NCBI RefSeq assembly: GCF_029240175.1
Contig: NZ_JARBTM010000003.1
Location: 124,001-188,000, forward strand
Length of the DNA stretch: 64,000 nt
Origin: Anaerosolibacter sp.
GTDB taxonomy: Bacteria > Bacillota > Clostridia > Peptostreptococcales > Thermotaleaceae
Direction of reading: 5' to 3'
The notes below the pieces were generated by a model that worked only from the letters and a program-made list of their open reading frames with translations, was not told the DNA's origin and did not search any database. The position numbers and the translations under genes were made by a program. Positions 1 to 8,596 of this stretch are shown piece by piece (the stretch's first letter is position 1; every line of letters starts with the position of its first letter).

Positions 1-1
1 T

Positions 2-682
2 TATTTGAGTTTTCTAAGTATACCTGTAACAATCTTTTGGATTGTGGGTATTACCAATACGGTAAACCTCATCGACGGATTGGATGGATTGGCAGCAGGC
101 GTGTCTATGATTGCGGCTCTTTCTCTATCCTATGTAGCCCATATCAATGATCTTCACTGGATTCCTTGGGTTGTTGAAGCCAATGGAGGCTCCAGTGCTG
201 CGATTATGACCTTGGCCATCGCTGGGGCATGTTTAGGATTTTTGCCCTATAACTTTAACCCTGCCAAAATTTTCATGGGAGATACAGGGTCTCTATTTTT
301 AGGATATATGCTTTCTGCAATTTCTATTTATGGTGCGATCAAGGGGGCAACAGCTTTAGCCACGTTTGTACCAGTATTGGCATTAGGTCTTCCCATTTTT
401 GATACTGCTTTTGCAATTTTAAGAAGAGCCTTGAATGGTAAACCGATTATGGAACCAGATAAGGGACATTTGCATCATAGACTGCTTTCTACAGGCATGG
501 GACAGAAGAGAACGGTATTGGTACTGTATACGATTAGTGCTACATTGGGGCTAAGTGCAGGCTTTATGTCCAGCAGTAAGATGATCGATGCATTGGCTAT
601 TTTACTTGTGGCCAGTGGCATGATGTATATGACCATTGGTATTCCAAGATTCCAGAAACAAAAAAGTACATTGAAAGAATAA
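2..682 (+). CDS. wecA: Undecaprenyl-phosphate GlcNAc-1-phosphate transferase, 5' end outside window
   Basis: Membrane enzyme of the MraY/WecA/TagO family, which moves GlcNAc-1-phosphate (or a related sugar phosphate) from the UDP-sugar onto undecaprenyl phosphate to start wall glycopolymers. About 226 C-terminal residues are visible; the family is usually 320-370 residues, so the first third lies upstream. The open frame runs to the window edge, so the TTG at 5 is not a real start. Visible marks are the NLIDGLDGLAAG motif, the MGDTGSLFLGY motif about 70 residues later, HHRLL near the cytoplasmic end, and several hydrophobic segments. wecB follows, as expected for polymers using UDP-ManNAc. 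The family is certain; the exact polymer is not. Confidence 0.93.
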   Translation, partial: YLSFLSIPVTIFWIVGITNTVNLIDGLDGLAAGVSMIAALSLSYVAHINDLHWIPWVVEANGGSSAAIMTLAIAGACLGFLPYNFNPAKIFMGDTGSLFLGYMLSAISIYGAIKGATALATFVPVLALGLPIFDTAFAILRRALNGKPIMEPDKGHLHHRLLSTGMGQKRTVLVLYTISATLGLSAGFMSSSKMIDALAILLVASGMMYMTIGIPRFQKQKSTLKE

Positions 683-683
683 T

Positions 684-712
684 ACCAGGAAGCCTATTCC
701 TGGTTGTTTTTT
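684..712 (+). terminator. Intrinsic terminator after wecA
   Basis: Perfect 7-bp stem ACCAGGA/TCCTGGT with a 7-nt loop, followed by TG and six T. It starts one base after the wecA stop codon. Confidence 0.85.
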
Positions 713-718
713 AGGGAA

Positions 719-893
719 AAGCGAATCCGCTTCTCGCTGCTAGCTACTGGCTACTCGCTAAAACCTTTTGAGTTAGTCTATGTATGTAATCTTTTTAGCA
801 TACTCTTTTGATATAGTCGTAAGTAAGACGATTAGTACTTTCTATAGGTTTGATTTTAAAAGTGAGCGGCGAGTAGCGAATAGCGAGCAGCAA
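719..893. repeat. Heptamer array, family A (GCGAGTA), inverted pair
   Basis: The left arm at 721-759 is rich in CTACTCGCT-type units. The right arm at 861-891 is rich in GCGAGTAGC-type units, so the two arms are reverse complements with about 100 bp of AT-rich sequence between them. Within an arm the units recur every 7 nt. The same design recurs at 5275, 21679 and 22871. The right arm ends just before the wecB ribosome-binding site. Confidence 0.8.
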
Positions 894-912
894 AAACAGT
901 GAGGTGTAAAAT

Positions 913-2040
913 ATGAAGAAAATAAAAATCATGTCCATTTTTGGGACAAGGCCCGAGGCCATTAAGATGGCACCTGTGGTGAAAGAGCTGGAGAAGCATG
1001 AGGAGATTGAATCCATTGTATGCGTCACAGCCCAGCACCGAGAAATGCTGGACCAAGTATTGGATTTGTTTGAGATCAAGCCTGATTATGATTTGAATAT
1101 CATGAAGGCAGGACAAACCCTAAGTGAGATAACTTCTCGCGTGTTGTTGGGGCTTGAAGAAGTAATCAAAGAAGTAAAACCCCACATGGTGTTGGTTCAT
1201 GGGGATACGACGACAACCTTTGCAGGGGCGTTAGCATCTTTTTATCAGCAGGTGAAGGTAGGGCATGTGGAAGCAGGATTACGAAGCGGGAATATCTATT
1301 CTCCTTATCCAGAGGAAGCCAACCGCATGCTGACAGGGAGATTGACCCATCTCCACTTTGCACCTACCCAAGGGAATAAAAGAAATCTTTTGTCCGAGGG
1401 AATCAAGGAAGAGAATATCGTATTGACGGGAAATACGGTTATCGATGCGCTATTGCAGGTGATTAAAGAAGATTATCATTTTGAAAATGATTTGTTAAAT
1501 CAGTTGGATTATAAGAATAAGAAAGTTATTCTTATGACAGCCCATAGAAGAGAAAACCTAGGTGATCCTATGGTGAATATCTTTTCTGCCATCAGAGAAG
1601 TGGCGGAGAAGAATGAGGATATTGAAATTGTATTCCCAATCCATTTAAATCCCCAAGTGAGAAATCTAGCTGCTGAGATTTTAGGAAGTGTAAAGAACGT
1701 ACATATCATAGAGCCTTTGGATTATGAACCTTTTGCGAATCTGCAAGGAAGAGCCTATATGTTGTTAACGGATTCAGGAGGCATTCAGGAAGAGGCACCT
1801 GCCCTAGGTAAGCCTGTTTTGGTCTTAAGAACAGAAACGGAGCGCCCCGAGGCAGTGGAGGCAGGGACCGTAAAAATCGCTGGCGTTGAGAAGGAAAGAA
1901 TTGTAGCGCTCATGGAAGAATTGATCCACGACAAAGAAGCCTACGACCAAATGGCCAATGCTGTAAATCCCTACGGCGATGGCACCGCCGCCAAAAGGAC
2001 TGTAGAGGCGATCTTAGAGTATTTTAAGGAAGAATGTTGA
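913..2040 (+). CDS. wecB: UDP-N-acetylglucosamine 2-epimerase (non-hydrolysing)
   Basis: Interconverts UDP-GlcNAc and UDP-ManNAc in the cytoplasm, supplying ManNAc for wall teichoic acid-type polymers. The 375-residue length matches the family. FGTRPEAIKMAP near residue 10, GHVEAGLRS near 117 and TDSGGIQEEAP near 286 are the usual nucleotide- and sugar-binding motifs. The ATG is preceded by GAGGTG about 8 nt upstream. It follows wecA but is separated from it by a terminator and a repeat, so it probably has its own promoter. A second, more distant member of this fold (FnlC-like, 41132) and a hydrolysing one (LegG, 54649) lie in the glycan locus. Confidence 0.95.
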   Translation: MKKIKIMSIFGTRPEAIKMAPVVKELEKHEEIESIVCVTAQHREMLDQVLDLFEIKPDYDLNIMKAGQTLSEITSRVLLGLEEVIKEVKPHMVLVHGDTTTTFAGALASFYQQVKVGHVEAGLRSGNIYSPYPEEANRMLTGRLTHLHFAPTQGNKRNLLSEGIKEENIVLTGNTVIDALLQVIKEDYHFENDLLNQLDYKNKKVILMTAHRRENLGDPMVNIFSAIREVAEKNEDIEIVFPIHLNPQVRNLAAEILGSVKNVHIIEPLDYEPFANLQGRAYMLLTDSGGIQEEAPALGKPVLVLRTETERPEAVEAGTVKIAGVEKERIVALMEELIHDKEAYDQMANAVNPYGDGTAAKRTVEAILEYFKEEC

Positions 2041-2082
2041 TATTTTATGATGGGATGAAAAATGTTTCTATGTGAGATAAAA

Positions 2083-2160
2083 TGTAGGGAGCGCCCTCTG
2101 TGGCGGTCCGTCAATGATAGGGATTCGAACCAATGGAACGGCACAGGGGCCGTTCCCTAC
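2083..2160. repeat. Two GTAG-hairpin (REP-like) elements, opposite orientation
   Basis: TGTAGGGAGCGCC with a complementary downstream arm lies at 2083-2109, and GGAACGGC...GCCGTTCC followed by CTAC at 2135-2160. The second is the reverse orientation of the TGTAGGG-plus-palindrome element found about ten times in this window. Confidence 0.7.
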
Positions 2161-2247
2161 GAATATCTAGAAAATTTATGCAAATCTATTGAAATAGCTT
2201 TTCAAAGATAATAAAATAGAAGTGTAAATTAATGACATATTCAAAGT

Positions 2248-2275
2248 CCGTGACACCGTAAACCGTGAACCTGAC
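2248..2275. repeat. Heptamer array fragment, family B (CCGNGTA)
   Basis: GTGACACCGTAAACCGTGAACC, a short copy of the family-B array seen at 4391, 10662, 18953, 19403 and 24161. The rest of the 2041-2291 gap shows no gene. Confidence 0.6.
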
Positions 2276-2291
2276 TTAAGGGGGTAACCCT

Positions 2292-2630
2292 ATGAGAACA
2301 TATAGTGATGATACAGTGTATTTTATCTCCTATGCAAAGCTGCCAGGGGAGATGCCGGCGGCTAACCTTCATAAGGTCGTGGGCGTGGGGTTGATTATTC
2401 ATAAAGATACAGGTATCATTGAGGATTCTTCTTGTACTTTGATTACAGAAGAAGCTAGGAGTTTTCTAAAACAAGTTCTTGTCGGTCATAATCTTCACAC
2501 AGAGGGAATCGATGCCCTGATTGAAAAGGTAAAGTATCGATTTCATGGCTTGTCTCAAAAGGCCATCTGTGTAGCCCTTAAGGCCACCTATGATCGTTAT
2601 ATGACTTGGCGAAATGAAATGAATATCTAA
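2292..2630 (+). CDS. DUF3870 domain-containing protein
   Basis: A 112-residue soluble protein that I recognise as the DUF3870 family; its biochemical role is unknown. The sequence has a YFISYAKLP segment near residue 11, a central VVGVGLIIHKDTG strand pair, and a helical C-terminal half ending in YDRYMTWRNEMN. There is no signal peptide or membrane segment. The start follows AAGGGGGTAACCCT, a good ribosome-binding site. In clostridia this family tends to sit near amino-acid degradation genes (from memory), and here it precedes an aminotransferase and a beta-keto acid cleavage enzyme. A helper or regulatory role in that pathway is inference. Confidence 0.8.
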   Translation: MRTYSDDTVYFISYAKLPGEMPAANLHKVVGVGLIIHKDTGIIEDSSCTLITEEARSFLKQVLVGHNLHTEGIDALIEKVKYRFHGLSQKAICVALKATYDRYMTWRNEMNI

Positions 2631-2682
2631 AAAAGACTGCTTTCCTTGCAGTGATTGTGCAACCCACAATGACTAAGTGAGT

Positions 2683-2746
2683 AAAATCCAGTACGAAACA
2701 TTTAAGGGAAAACCTTAAGCTGTTTTTGTGCTGGATTTCTTATTTT
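2683..2746 (+). terminator. Probable terminator after the DUF3870 gene
   Basis: Outer stem AAATCCAG/CTGGATTT with an inner TTAAGGG/CCTTAA stem, followed by CTTATTTTG. The structure is long and imperfect but the T-rich tail is in the right place. Confidence 0.55.
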
Positions 2747-2836
2747 GTTAGCAGTTAGCGGTTAGCAGCAAAACCAACCCTATCCAGACTACAGAGCACC
2801 TACCCCAAATACGGCTAACCGCTAACTGCTAACCAG
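2745..2836. repeat. Heptamer array, family C (GTTAGCN), empty inverted pair
   Basis: GTTAGCAGTTAGCGGTTAGC at 2747-2766 is the exact reverse complement of 2814-2833, a perfect 20-bp inverted repeat with 47 bp between. Units are 7 nt long. The same arms flank a four-helix-bundle gene at 27365-27826, so this looks like the same element without its gene. Confidence 0.85.
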
Positions 2837-2906
2837 AGATGCAAGATCTTAATGAGAAAATAGAAAACGATTGTAAAATTACAACTTAAAGGAGGTACAC
2901 ATCAAC

Positions 2907-4265
2907 ATGAGTCAAAACAAAGCGCCAAAGAATAATGTTTTTTATCGAAATCAGAACTGGCACTATCCAAAGATAGACCGGGGAGAGGGCATCTATCTAT
3001 ATGATGTAAACGGAAAGCAGTATATCGATGCATGTTCAGGTTCGGCTGTAGCCAACATTGGTCATGGAAATGAAGAAATAGCAGCCTATACTGAAGAACA
3101 GATGAAAAAGATTGCCTTTACCCATTTATCAAGATGGACCGTGGATACCATTGAAGAATGTGCAGCGAAGGTAGCTGACTGGACACCGGGGGATTTGAAT
3201 CATGTGTATTTTGTTTCTGGCGGCTCAGAGGCTACAGAAACAGCCATCAAGATGGCAAGACAGTACTTTATCGAAAGGGATGGAAAAGGGTCAACGAAAT
3301 GGAAGGTGATTTCAAAATGGCATGCTTTCCATGGCAATACCATGGGTGCCCTTTCCATGACAGGCATCCCTGAAAGAAGAAGAATCTACGAACCTATGCT
3401 GCTGGATTTCCCAAAGATTCCACAGTTTTATCATTATCGAAATCCCTGGGGATGTGAAACCCTAGAGGAGACCAGTGTAAAAGCTGCGGAGGCACTTGAG
3501 GCTGAGATATTAAAACAAGGCGCAGAAAAAATTGCAGCCTTTATCACAGAGCCAGTAGTAGGGGCAGCTTGCCCAGGAATTCATTCAACCAAGATATACT
3601 TTGAAATGGTACGAGAAATCTGCGATCAATATGACATACTGCTGATTGTAGATGAGGTAATGGCTGGTTTTGGAAGGACTGGAAAAAAGTTTGGTGTAAA
3701 TCATTATGGTATAGTGCCGGACATCATTACTGCTGCTAAGGGAATGAGCTGTGGCTATACACCGATTGGGGCTGCCATCGCCTCCCAAAAGGTGTTCAAT
3801 AGGATTATGGTAGAAGGCTCGGGCCAATTTATCCATGGGCATACCTATGCAGGGAATCCTTTGTCTTGTGGCATTGCAGCTAAGGTAATAGAAATACTGG
3901 AGCGGGATCATGTGGTGAAAAACGCAGAGCTCCAAGGAGAATACCTCTTAGAGAAGCTTCGTAGTTTGTATCAGTATCCAATCATAGGGGACATCCGGGG
4001 CAAAGGCTTGATGATAGGTATAGAGCTAGTCAAAAATCAGAAGACAAAAGAACCTTTTGAAGCCCAGCAGAATGTCAGAGGAAAGCTCACGGTAAACTGT
4101 ATGGAGGAAGGTATCGTCCCATATCCAGGCGGCGGTGCTGTAGATGGTACCCACGGAGATCACATTCTCATCGCCCCACCACTAAACATCACCAAAGAAC
4201 AGGTTGACGAGTTGTTTGAAGGGTTAGAGAGAGGGATTAGAAGAACGATTAGGGATATAGGTTAA
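2907..4265 (+). CDS. Class III (aspartate aminotransferase family) PLP aminotransferase
   Basis: PLP-dependent fold type I transaminase of the omega-amino-acid/beta-alanine group, acting in the cytoplasm. The 452 residues are typical for the family. GGSEATETAIKMAR lies near residue 106, HAFHGNTMGALSMTG in the middle binds cofactor phosphate, D249 in DEVMAGFGRTG contacts the pyridine nitrogen, and K278 in AAKGMSCGYTP is the expected Schiff-base lysine. The start follows AAAGGAGGTACACATCAAC. The gene lies between a DUF3870 gene and a beta-keto acid cleavage enzyme, so it probably converts an amino acid to the keto acid used by that enzyme. The substrate cannot be read from the sequence. Confidence 0.88.
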   Translation: MSQNKAPKNNVFYRNQNWHYPKIDRGEGIYLYDVNGKQYIDACSGSAVANIGHGNEEIAAYTEEQMKKIAFTHLSRWTVDTIEECAAKVADWTPGDLNHVYFVSGGSEATETAIKMARQYFIERDGKGSTKWKVISKWHAFHGNTMGALSMTGIPERRRIYEPMLLDFPKIPQFYHYRNPWGCETLEETSVKAAEALEAEILKQGAEKIAAFITEPVVGAACPGIHSTKIYFEMVREICDQYDILLIVDEVMAGFGRTGKKFGVNHYGIVPDIITAAKGMSCGYTPIGAAIASQKVFNRIMVEGSGQFIHGHTYAGNPLSCGIAAKVIEILERDHVVKNAELQGEYLLEKLRSLYQYPIIGDIRGKGLMIGIELVKNQKTKEPFEAQQNVRGKLTVNCMEEGIVPYPGGGAVDGTHGDHILIAPPLNITKEQVDELFEGLERGIRRTIRDIG

Positions 4266-4289
4266 GGTTGAGGCTAAGGTTAAGTTTAA
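4260..4289. repeat. Five-unit hexamer array (GGTTAA-like)
   Basis: GGTTAA, GGTTGA, GGCTAA, GGTTAA and GTTTAA follow each other with a 6-nt period, overlapping the aminotransferase stop codon. It is the only 6-nt-period array seen outside coding sequence here. Confidence 0.6.
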
Positions 4290-4349
4290 GAGCGAGACCA
4301 GGGCAAAACCCTTTGCGGGTGGACATTAATTTGTAATAGGTTTTTAAAA

Positions 4350-4424
4350 AGCGAATAGCCAGCAGCGAGTAGCGAGAGGCGAAAATAACTCCGTGACACC
4401 ACGTACCGTGTACCGCGCACCGAA
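4350..4424. repeat. Heptamer arrays, families A and B side by side
   Basis: Positions 4350-4381 hold GCGAATAGCCAGCAGCGAG-type family A units. Positions 4391-4422 hold family B units (GTGACACCACGTACCGTG, then CCGCGCACCG). Two unlike families adjoin in one 190-bp gap before the cleavage enzyme gene. Confidence 0.75.
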
Positions 4425-4454
4425 GTTTTCATATCAAAAAGGGGGAATTAATCC

Positions 4455-5270
4455 ATGGATAAACTAATAATAACCATCGCACCCACAGGGAATGTGCCGA
4501 CGAAGGCAATGAATCCCAGTGTACCTATAACAGTGGATGAAATCGTAAAGGATATAAAGGCATGTCACGAAAGAGGGGCAGCTGTTGCCCACATCCATGT
4601 GAGGGATGCACAAGGGCAGCCTACCAGTGATAGAACATTGTTCAAGGAAGTGCTGGATCGGCTGGATCAGGAAAGGGTGGATATAATCAAGCAAGTATCC
4701 ACTGGAGCCAGAGGTGGAGATAACACCGTGGCGTGGAGAGGCCAAATGCTGGATCTCAATGCTCATATGGCAAGTTTGTCTACGGGGTCATCGAACTTTC
4801 CCAGTGCTGTAAATGCTAACGCACCAGATCTAATCAATGCTTTGGCTGTCAAGATGTATGCCCATGGAATCAAGCCCGAGATTGAAGCCTTCGATGTAGC
4901 AATGATCTCCAATGCAAAACAACTTCTGAAGAAAGGCGTATTGAAAGGACCCTTGCATTTCAACCTGGTAATGAATGTACCTGGATCGATTGAAGGAACA
5001 ACCAAAAACCTCCTTTTCATGGTGGAGAGCCTGCCACAGGGTTCTACTTGGACAGTGTCTGGCATTGGGCGATCCCAAGTCACCATGCTGACCATGGCGA
5101 TCCTCATGGGTGGTCACGTGAGAACGGGATTAGAGGATGTATTAGAACTGGAAAGAGGGATTCCAGCCACTAACCCATTATTGGTGGAGCGTATCATTAA
5201 GATTGCCAAGGCAGTGGGACGAGAAATCGCATCGGTGGAGGAAGCGAAGAGGATTTTGGGGATCATGTAA
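4455..5270 (+). CDS. Beta-keto acid cleavage enzyme (BKACE, DUF849; Kce-like)
   Basis: Member of the family whose founding enzyme, Kce, cleaves 3-keto-5-aminohexanoate with acetyl-CoA to acetoacetate and an acyl-CoA in lysine fermentation. The 271-residue protein has the TIAPTGNVPTK start, the metal-binding AHIHVRD (H46, H48), and GGHVRTGLED near residue 220 with the conserved Glu. The start follows AAAGGGGGAATTAATCC. No lysine aminomutase, dehydrogenase or CoA-transferase genes are in view, so another beta-keto substrate fed by the upstream aminotransferase is just as likely. Family assignment is firm; the substrate is open. Confidence 0.88.
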   Translation: MDKLIITIAPTGNVPTKAMNPSVPITVDEIVKDIKACHERGAAVAHIHVRDAQGQPTSDRTLFKEVLDRLDQERVDIIKQVSTGARGGDNTVAWRGQMLDLNAHMASLSTGSSNFPSAVNANAPDLINALAVKMYAHGIKPEIEAFDVAMISNAKQLLKKGVLKGPLHFNLVMNVPGSIEGTTKNLLFMVESLPQGSTWTVSGIGRSQVTMLTMAILMGGHVRTGLEDVLELERGIPATNPLLVERIIKIAKAVGREIASVEEAKRILGIM

Positions 5271-5274
5271 GGGC

Positions 5275-5374
5275 TGTTGGCTACTCGCTGCTCGCCACTG
5301 GCCTCTCGCTTAAAATCTTACAGAACATCCCAGAAGTCTTTAGCTAGTAGCCAGTAGCGAAAAGCTAGGAGCGG
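5275..5374. repeat. Heptamer array, family A, inverted pair
   Basis: The left arm at 5277-5311 (GGCTACTCGCTGCTCGCC) and right arm at 5341-5374 (CTAGTAGCCAGTAGCG) are inverted relative to each other around about 30 bp. The 344-bp gap between the cleavage enzyme and atpZ otherwise holds a terminator and a promoter. Confidence 0.78.
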
Positions 5375-5404
5375 ATTGAATAATTCCACATAATGGTGAA
5401 ATAC

Positions 5405-5450
5405 TAAACACAGTCATTGCAAGGAACAATGACTGTGCTTGGTATTTTTT
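5405..5450 (+). terminator. Intrinsic terminator upstream of the ATP synthase operon
   Basis: An 11-bp stem CACAGTCATTG/CAATGACTGTG (5409-5419 and 5427-5437) with a short loop, ending in a TATTTTTT tail. Confidence 0.85.
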
Positions 5451-5567
5451 AAATTTACGTAATAGAAAAGAAGGAAATTTGAAAAAAAAGTCGAAATTTC
5501 TATAGGTGTGTTCTGATAAAATCGTTAATTTATTATCAAAAAAATCTTCATAAATATTCGTAATTGG

Positions 5568-5595
5568 TTGTATATTTAGATAGTAATGCTATAAT
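5568..5595 (+). promoter_or_regulatory. Candidate sigma-A promoter of the atp operon
   Basis: TTGTAT at 5568-5573, 16-nt spacer and consensus TATAAT at 5590-5595. It lies 20 bp before the atpZ ATG, which leaves a very short leader. A weaker upstream pair (TTGAAA at 5479) cannot be excluded. Confidence 0.5.
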
Positions 5596-5614
5596 GAGAA
5601 AGAAGGGAATTCTC

Positions 5615-5836
5615 ATGGAAAATAAAAATTTGAACTTCCTAAAAAACCTTTCTCTTTTAACATATATAGGATTGGCAATGTCGATCCCTATTTTCACGGG
5701 TGTATATATAGGCAATAAAATGGATCAGTACGCTAGTACGGGAAACCGTTTCCTGATTATTTGTACCATTGCTGGTGTTGGTGCTTCCTTTGTCAGTGTA
5801 TACAAAATTGTCATGAATTCCATTCAAAAGAAATAA
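5615..5836 (+). CDS. atpZ: AtpZ/AtpI-family ATP synthase accessory membrane protein
   Basis: A 73-residue protein with two membrane segments (about residues 13-33 and 46-64) joined by a short loop with GVYIGNKMDQ. It resembles the small AtpZ-like proteins that precede atpI in many Firmicutes and are linked to Mg2+/cation handling or assembly of the Fo sector. The chosen ATG follows AGAAGGGA at a good distance. Longer in-frame starts upstream would run through the -10 element and are rejected. It is the first gene of the operon, 41 nt before atpI. Confidence 0.75.
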   Translation: MENKNLNFLKNLSLLTYIGLAMSIPIFTGVYIGNKMDQYASTGNRFLIICTIAGVGASFVSVYKIVMNSIQKK

Positions 5837-5877
5837 ATATAGAGTTATAACCCTACAGAAGGAAGTGCTTCGAGCTT

Positions 5878-6285
5878 ATGCTAGGATATACATGGGACAT
5901 ACAGGTAAAGATTGTTAAGTACACACTTATCATCATGATATTGATTGCTGCTGCTGCTTTTATGTCTTTCCAAGAGCCGAGGCCTTTTATTTATGCTTTG
6001 ATTTTTGGCACGCTGATCAGCATATTGAACTTTAGAAATCTGGCGTTAACCTTGGAAAAGGCGGTAACCATGAATCCAGGGCATGCCCAGGTGTATACAA
6101 GTTCTAAATACTTTATTCGTTTTTTCATCAATGCAGTGGTGATCTTTGTTTGTATCAAAGCGAATTATTTAAATGTATTGGGGGCAGTACTAGGTTTGTT
6201 CACCATTAAGTTTGTCATTATTGGTACAAACCTATTTACTATATTATTTTCAAAAAGAATCTTTAAAAGAAAGGAGGAAGAATAG
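5878..6285 (+). CDS. atpI: ATP synthase subunit I (AtpI)
   Basis: Membrane protein of 135 residues with about four hydrophobic segments, matching AtpI in size and place. In Na+ synthases AtpI helps assemble the c-ring; in Acetobacterium woodii it is needed for the mixed ring (family knowledge). Here atpI sits directly before atpB and two unlike atpE genes. The ribosome-binding site AGAAGGAAG lies 12 nt upstream. The stop codon shares a base with the atpB GTG start, so translation is probably coupled. Confidence 0.85.
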   Translation: MLGYTWDIQVKIVKYTLIIMILIAAAAFMSFQEPRPFIYALIFGTLISILNFRNLALTLEKAVTMNPGHAQVYTSSKYFIRFFINAVVIFVCIKANYLNVLGAVLGLFTIKFVIIGTNLFTILFSKRIFKRKEEE

Positions 6286-6983
6286 TGGAAGGAGGATTTG
6301 GCCCAAGAGTCATATTTGAGTTGCCAGGAGGCATTCCGGTTACGGAAACTGTAACTACTACTTGGATCATTATGGCGGTCCTAACCATTTTTGCACTTGT
6401 TGCAACTAGACGGTTTGACAAAGTGCCCAAGGGACTACAAAATGTGATCGAACTATTAGTAGACATGGTATACAAACTCACTGCTCAGACCATGGGAGAA
6501 GACAAAAAGGCATTTGCACCTTATATCGGTACTATGATGATGTACCTCATATGCGCAAACCTTGCAGGCTTGTTTGGTTTTAGACCACCGACAGCCGATG
6601 TAAACACCACCATGGCCTTGGCCCTATTAACATTTTTCATGATCCATTTCTTCGGTATGAAGCGAAAAGGAGTTGGCACTTATTTAAAGGGTTTCTTACA
6701 ACCTTTCCCGGTAATGCTCCCACTGAACATTATTGGTGAACTTGCAACGCCTATTTCACTATCATTCCGTCTCTTCGGTAACATTGTTGGAGGGCTTATC
6801 ATCATGAACTTGCTTTATGGTGCCCTAGGAGGCCTAAGTACAAACTTAGGAATCTCAATTCCTGTTTTACAAACCGGAATTCCAGCGGTGTTACACTTGT
6901 ACTTTGACGTGTTTGCAGGTGTTTTACAATCCTTTATTTTCGCCATGCTGACGATGGTATTCGTTTCAGGGGCAATGGATTAG
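6285..6983 (+). CDS. atpB: ATP synthase Fo subunit a
   Basis: Stator membrane subunit that forms the two ion half-channels next to the c-ring. The 232-residue protein has at least five hydrophobic segments, with the conserved helix ISLSFRLFGNIVGG carrying the essential Arg (R162). The preceding PLNIIGELATP motif and the C-terminal VFAGVLQSFIFAML helix are also typical. The start is GTG, one base inside the atpI stop, with AGGAGGAAG upstream. Ion specificity cannot be read from this subunit alone; the c subunits point to Na+. Confidence 0.95.
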   Translation: MEGGFGPRVIFELPGGIPVTETVTTTWIIMAVLTIFALVATRRFDKVPKGLQNVIELLVDMVYKLTAQTMGEDKKAFAPYIGTMMMYLICANLAGLFGFRPPTADVNTTMALALLTFFMIHFFGMKRKGVGTYLKGFLQPFPVMLPLNIIGELATPISLSFRLFGNIVGGLIIMNLLYGALGGLSTNLGISIPVLQTGIPAVLHLYFDVFAGVLQSFIFAMLTMVFVSGAMD

Positions 6984-7012
6984 TAAATTCTGCAAGAAGG
7001 AGGATGCAATAA

Positions 7013-7588
<576 letters not shown>

Positions 7589-7671
7589 ATATAATGGAGG
7601 AACGGCGGTTTTTCAAAATAAAACCCTGTTCTATATGTGAAACATGCAGTGATGCATAATGACAATCATAG

Positions 7672-8007
<336 letters not shown>

Positions 8008-8083
8008 TTCGATAGAAGAGGTGGAGATGGTAAAGCCCATCTCCTGCTCATGATTATCCCTTGGGAAAGGAGGCAGTATCCAG

Positions 8084-8596
8084 ATGGAATTAAAAGCAGG
8101 ATTAGTAGAAATAAGCTGGACCTTAGTGTTTCAGCTGGCAAATACACTTATACTATTTTTGATATTAAGAAAATTATTGTTTAAGCCTGTTTCAGAAATG
8201 ATGGCAGGCAGACAAAATGCTATCGTTGAATCGATCAAAGAGGCAGAAGACAAAAATGCGGAAGCAGAGCAACTAAAGCTGGAGTACCAAAGAAGACTTG
8301 AGGGTGCCCAAGCAGAGGGAAGAGAACTCATCAAGGATGCTTCCAAAAGAGCTGAGACCAGGGCCGATGAAATTGTAGCCCAAGCCCAGCAAGAAGCAAT
8401 GAAAATAAAGGACAGAGCCGAAGCAGATATCCAAAGAGAAAAGCAAAAGGCTGCGAACATGATGAAGGAAGAGTTGGCTGCCCTAGCAGTGATGGCTGCT
8501 GGTAAAATTATAGGTAAGGATCTTGATGAGAAGGGACATGACAAGCTCATCAAAGACTTTATCGATGAGGTAGGGGAAACAACATGGTCGAATTAG
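8084..8596 (+). CDS. atpF: ATP synthase Fo subunit b
   Basis: Peripheral stalk subunit of 170 residues: one N-terminal membrane helix (about residues 12-30), then a long charged, Ala/Glu/Lys-rich coiled-coil that reaches to F1, and a short tail that contacts delta. LLFKPVSEMMAGRQNAI just after the membrane helix is typical. The start follows AAAGGAGGCAGTATCCAG. The end overlaps the start of atpH by 13 nt, so the two are translationally coupled. Confidence 0.95.
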   Translation: MELKAGLVEISWTLVFQLANTLILFLILRKLLFKPVSEMMAGRQNAIVESIKEAEDKNAEAEQLKLEYQRRLEGAQAEGRELIKDASKRAETRADEIVAQAQQEAMKIKDRAEADIQREKQKAANMMKEELAALAVMAAGKIIGKDLDEKGHDKLIKDFIDEVGETTWSN

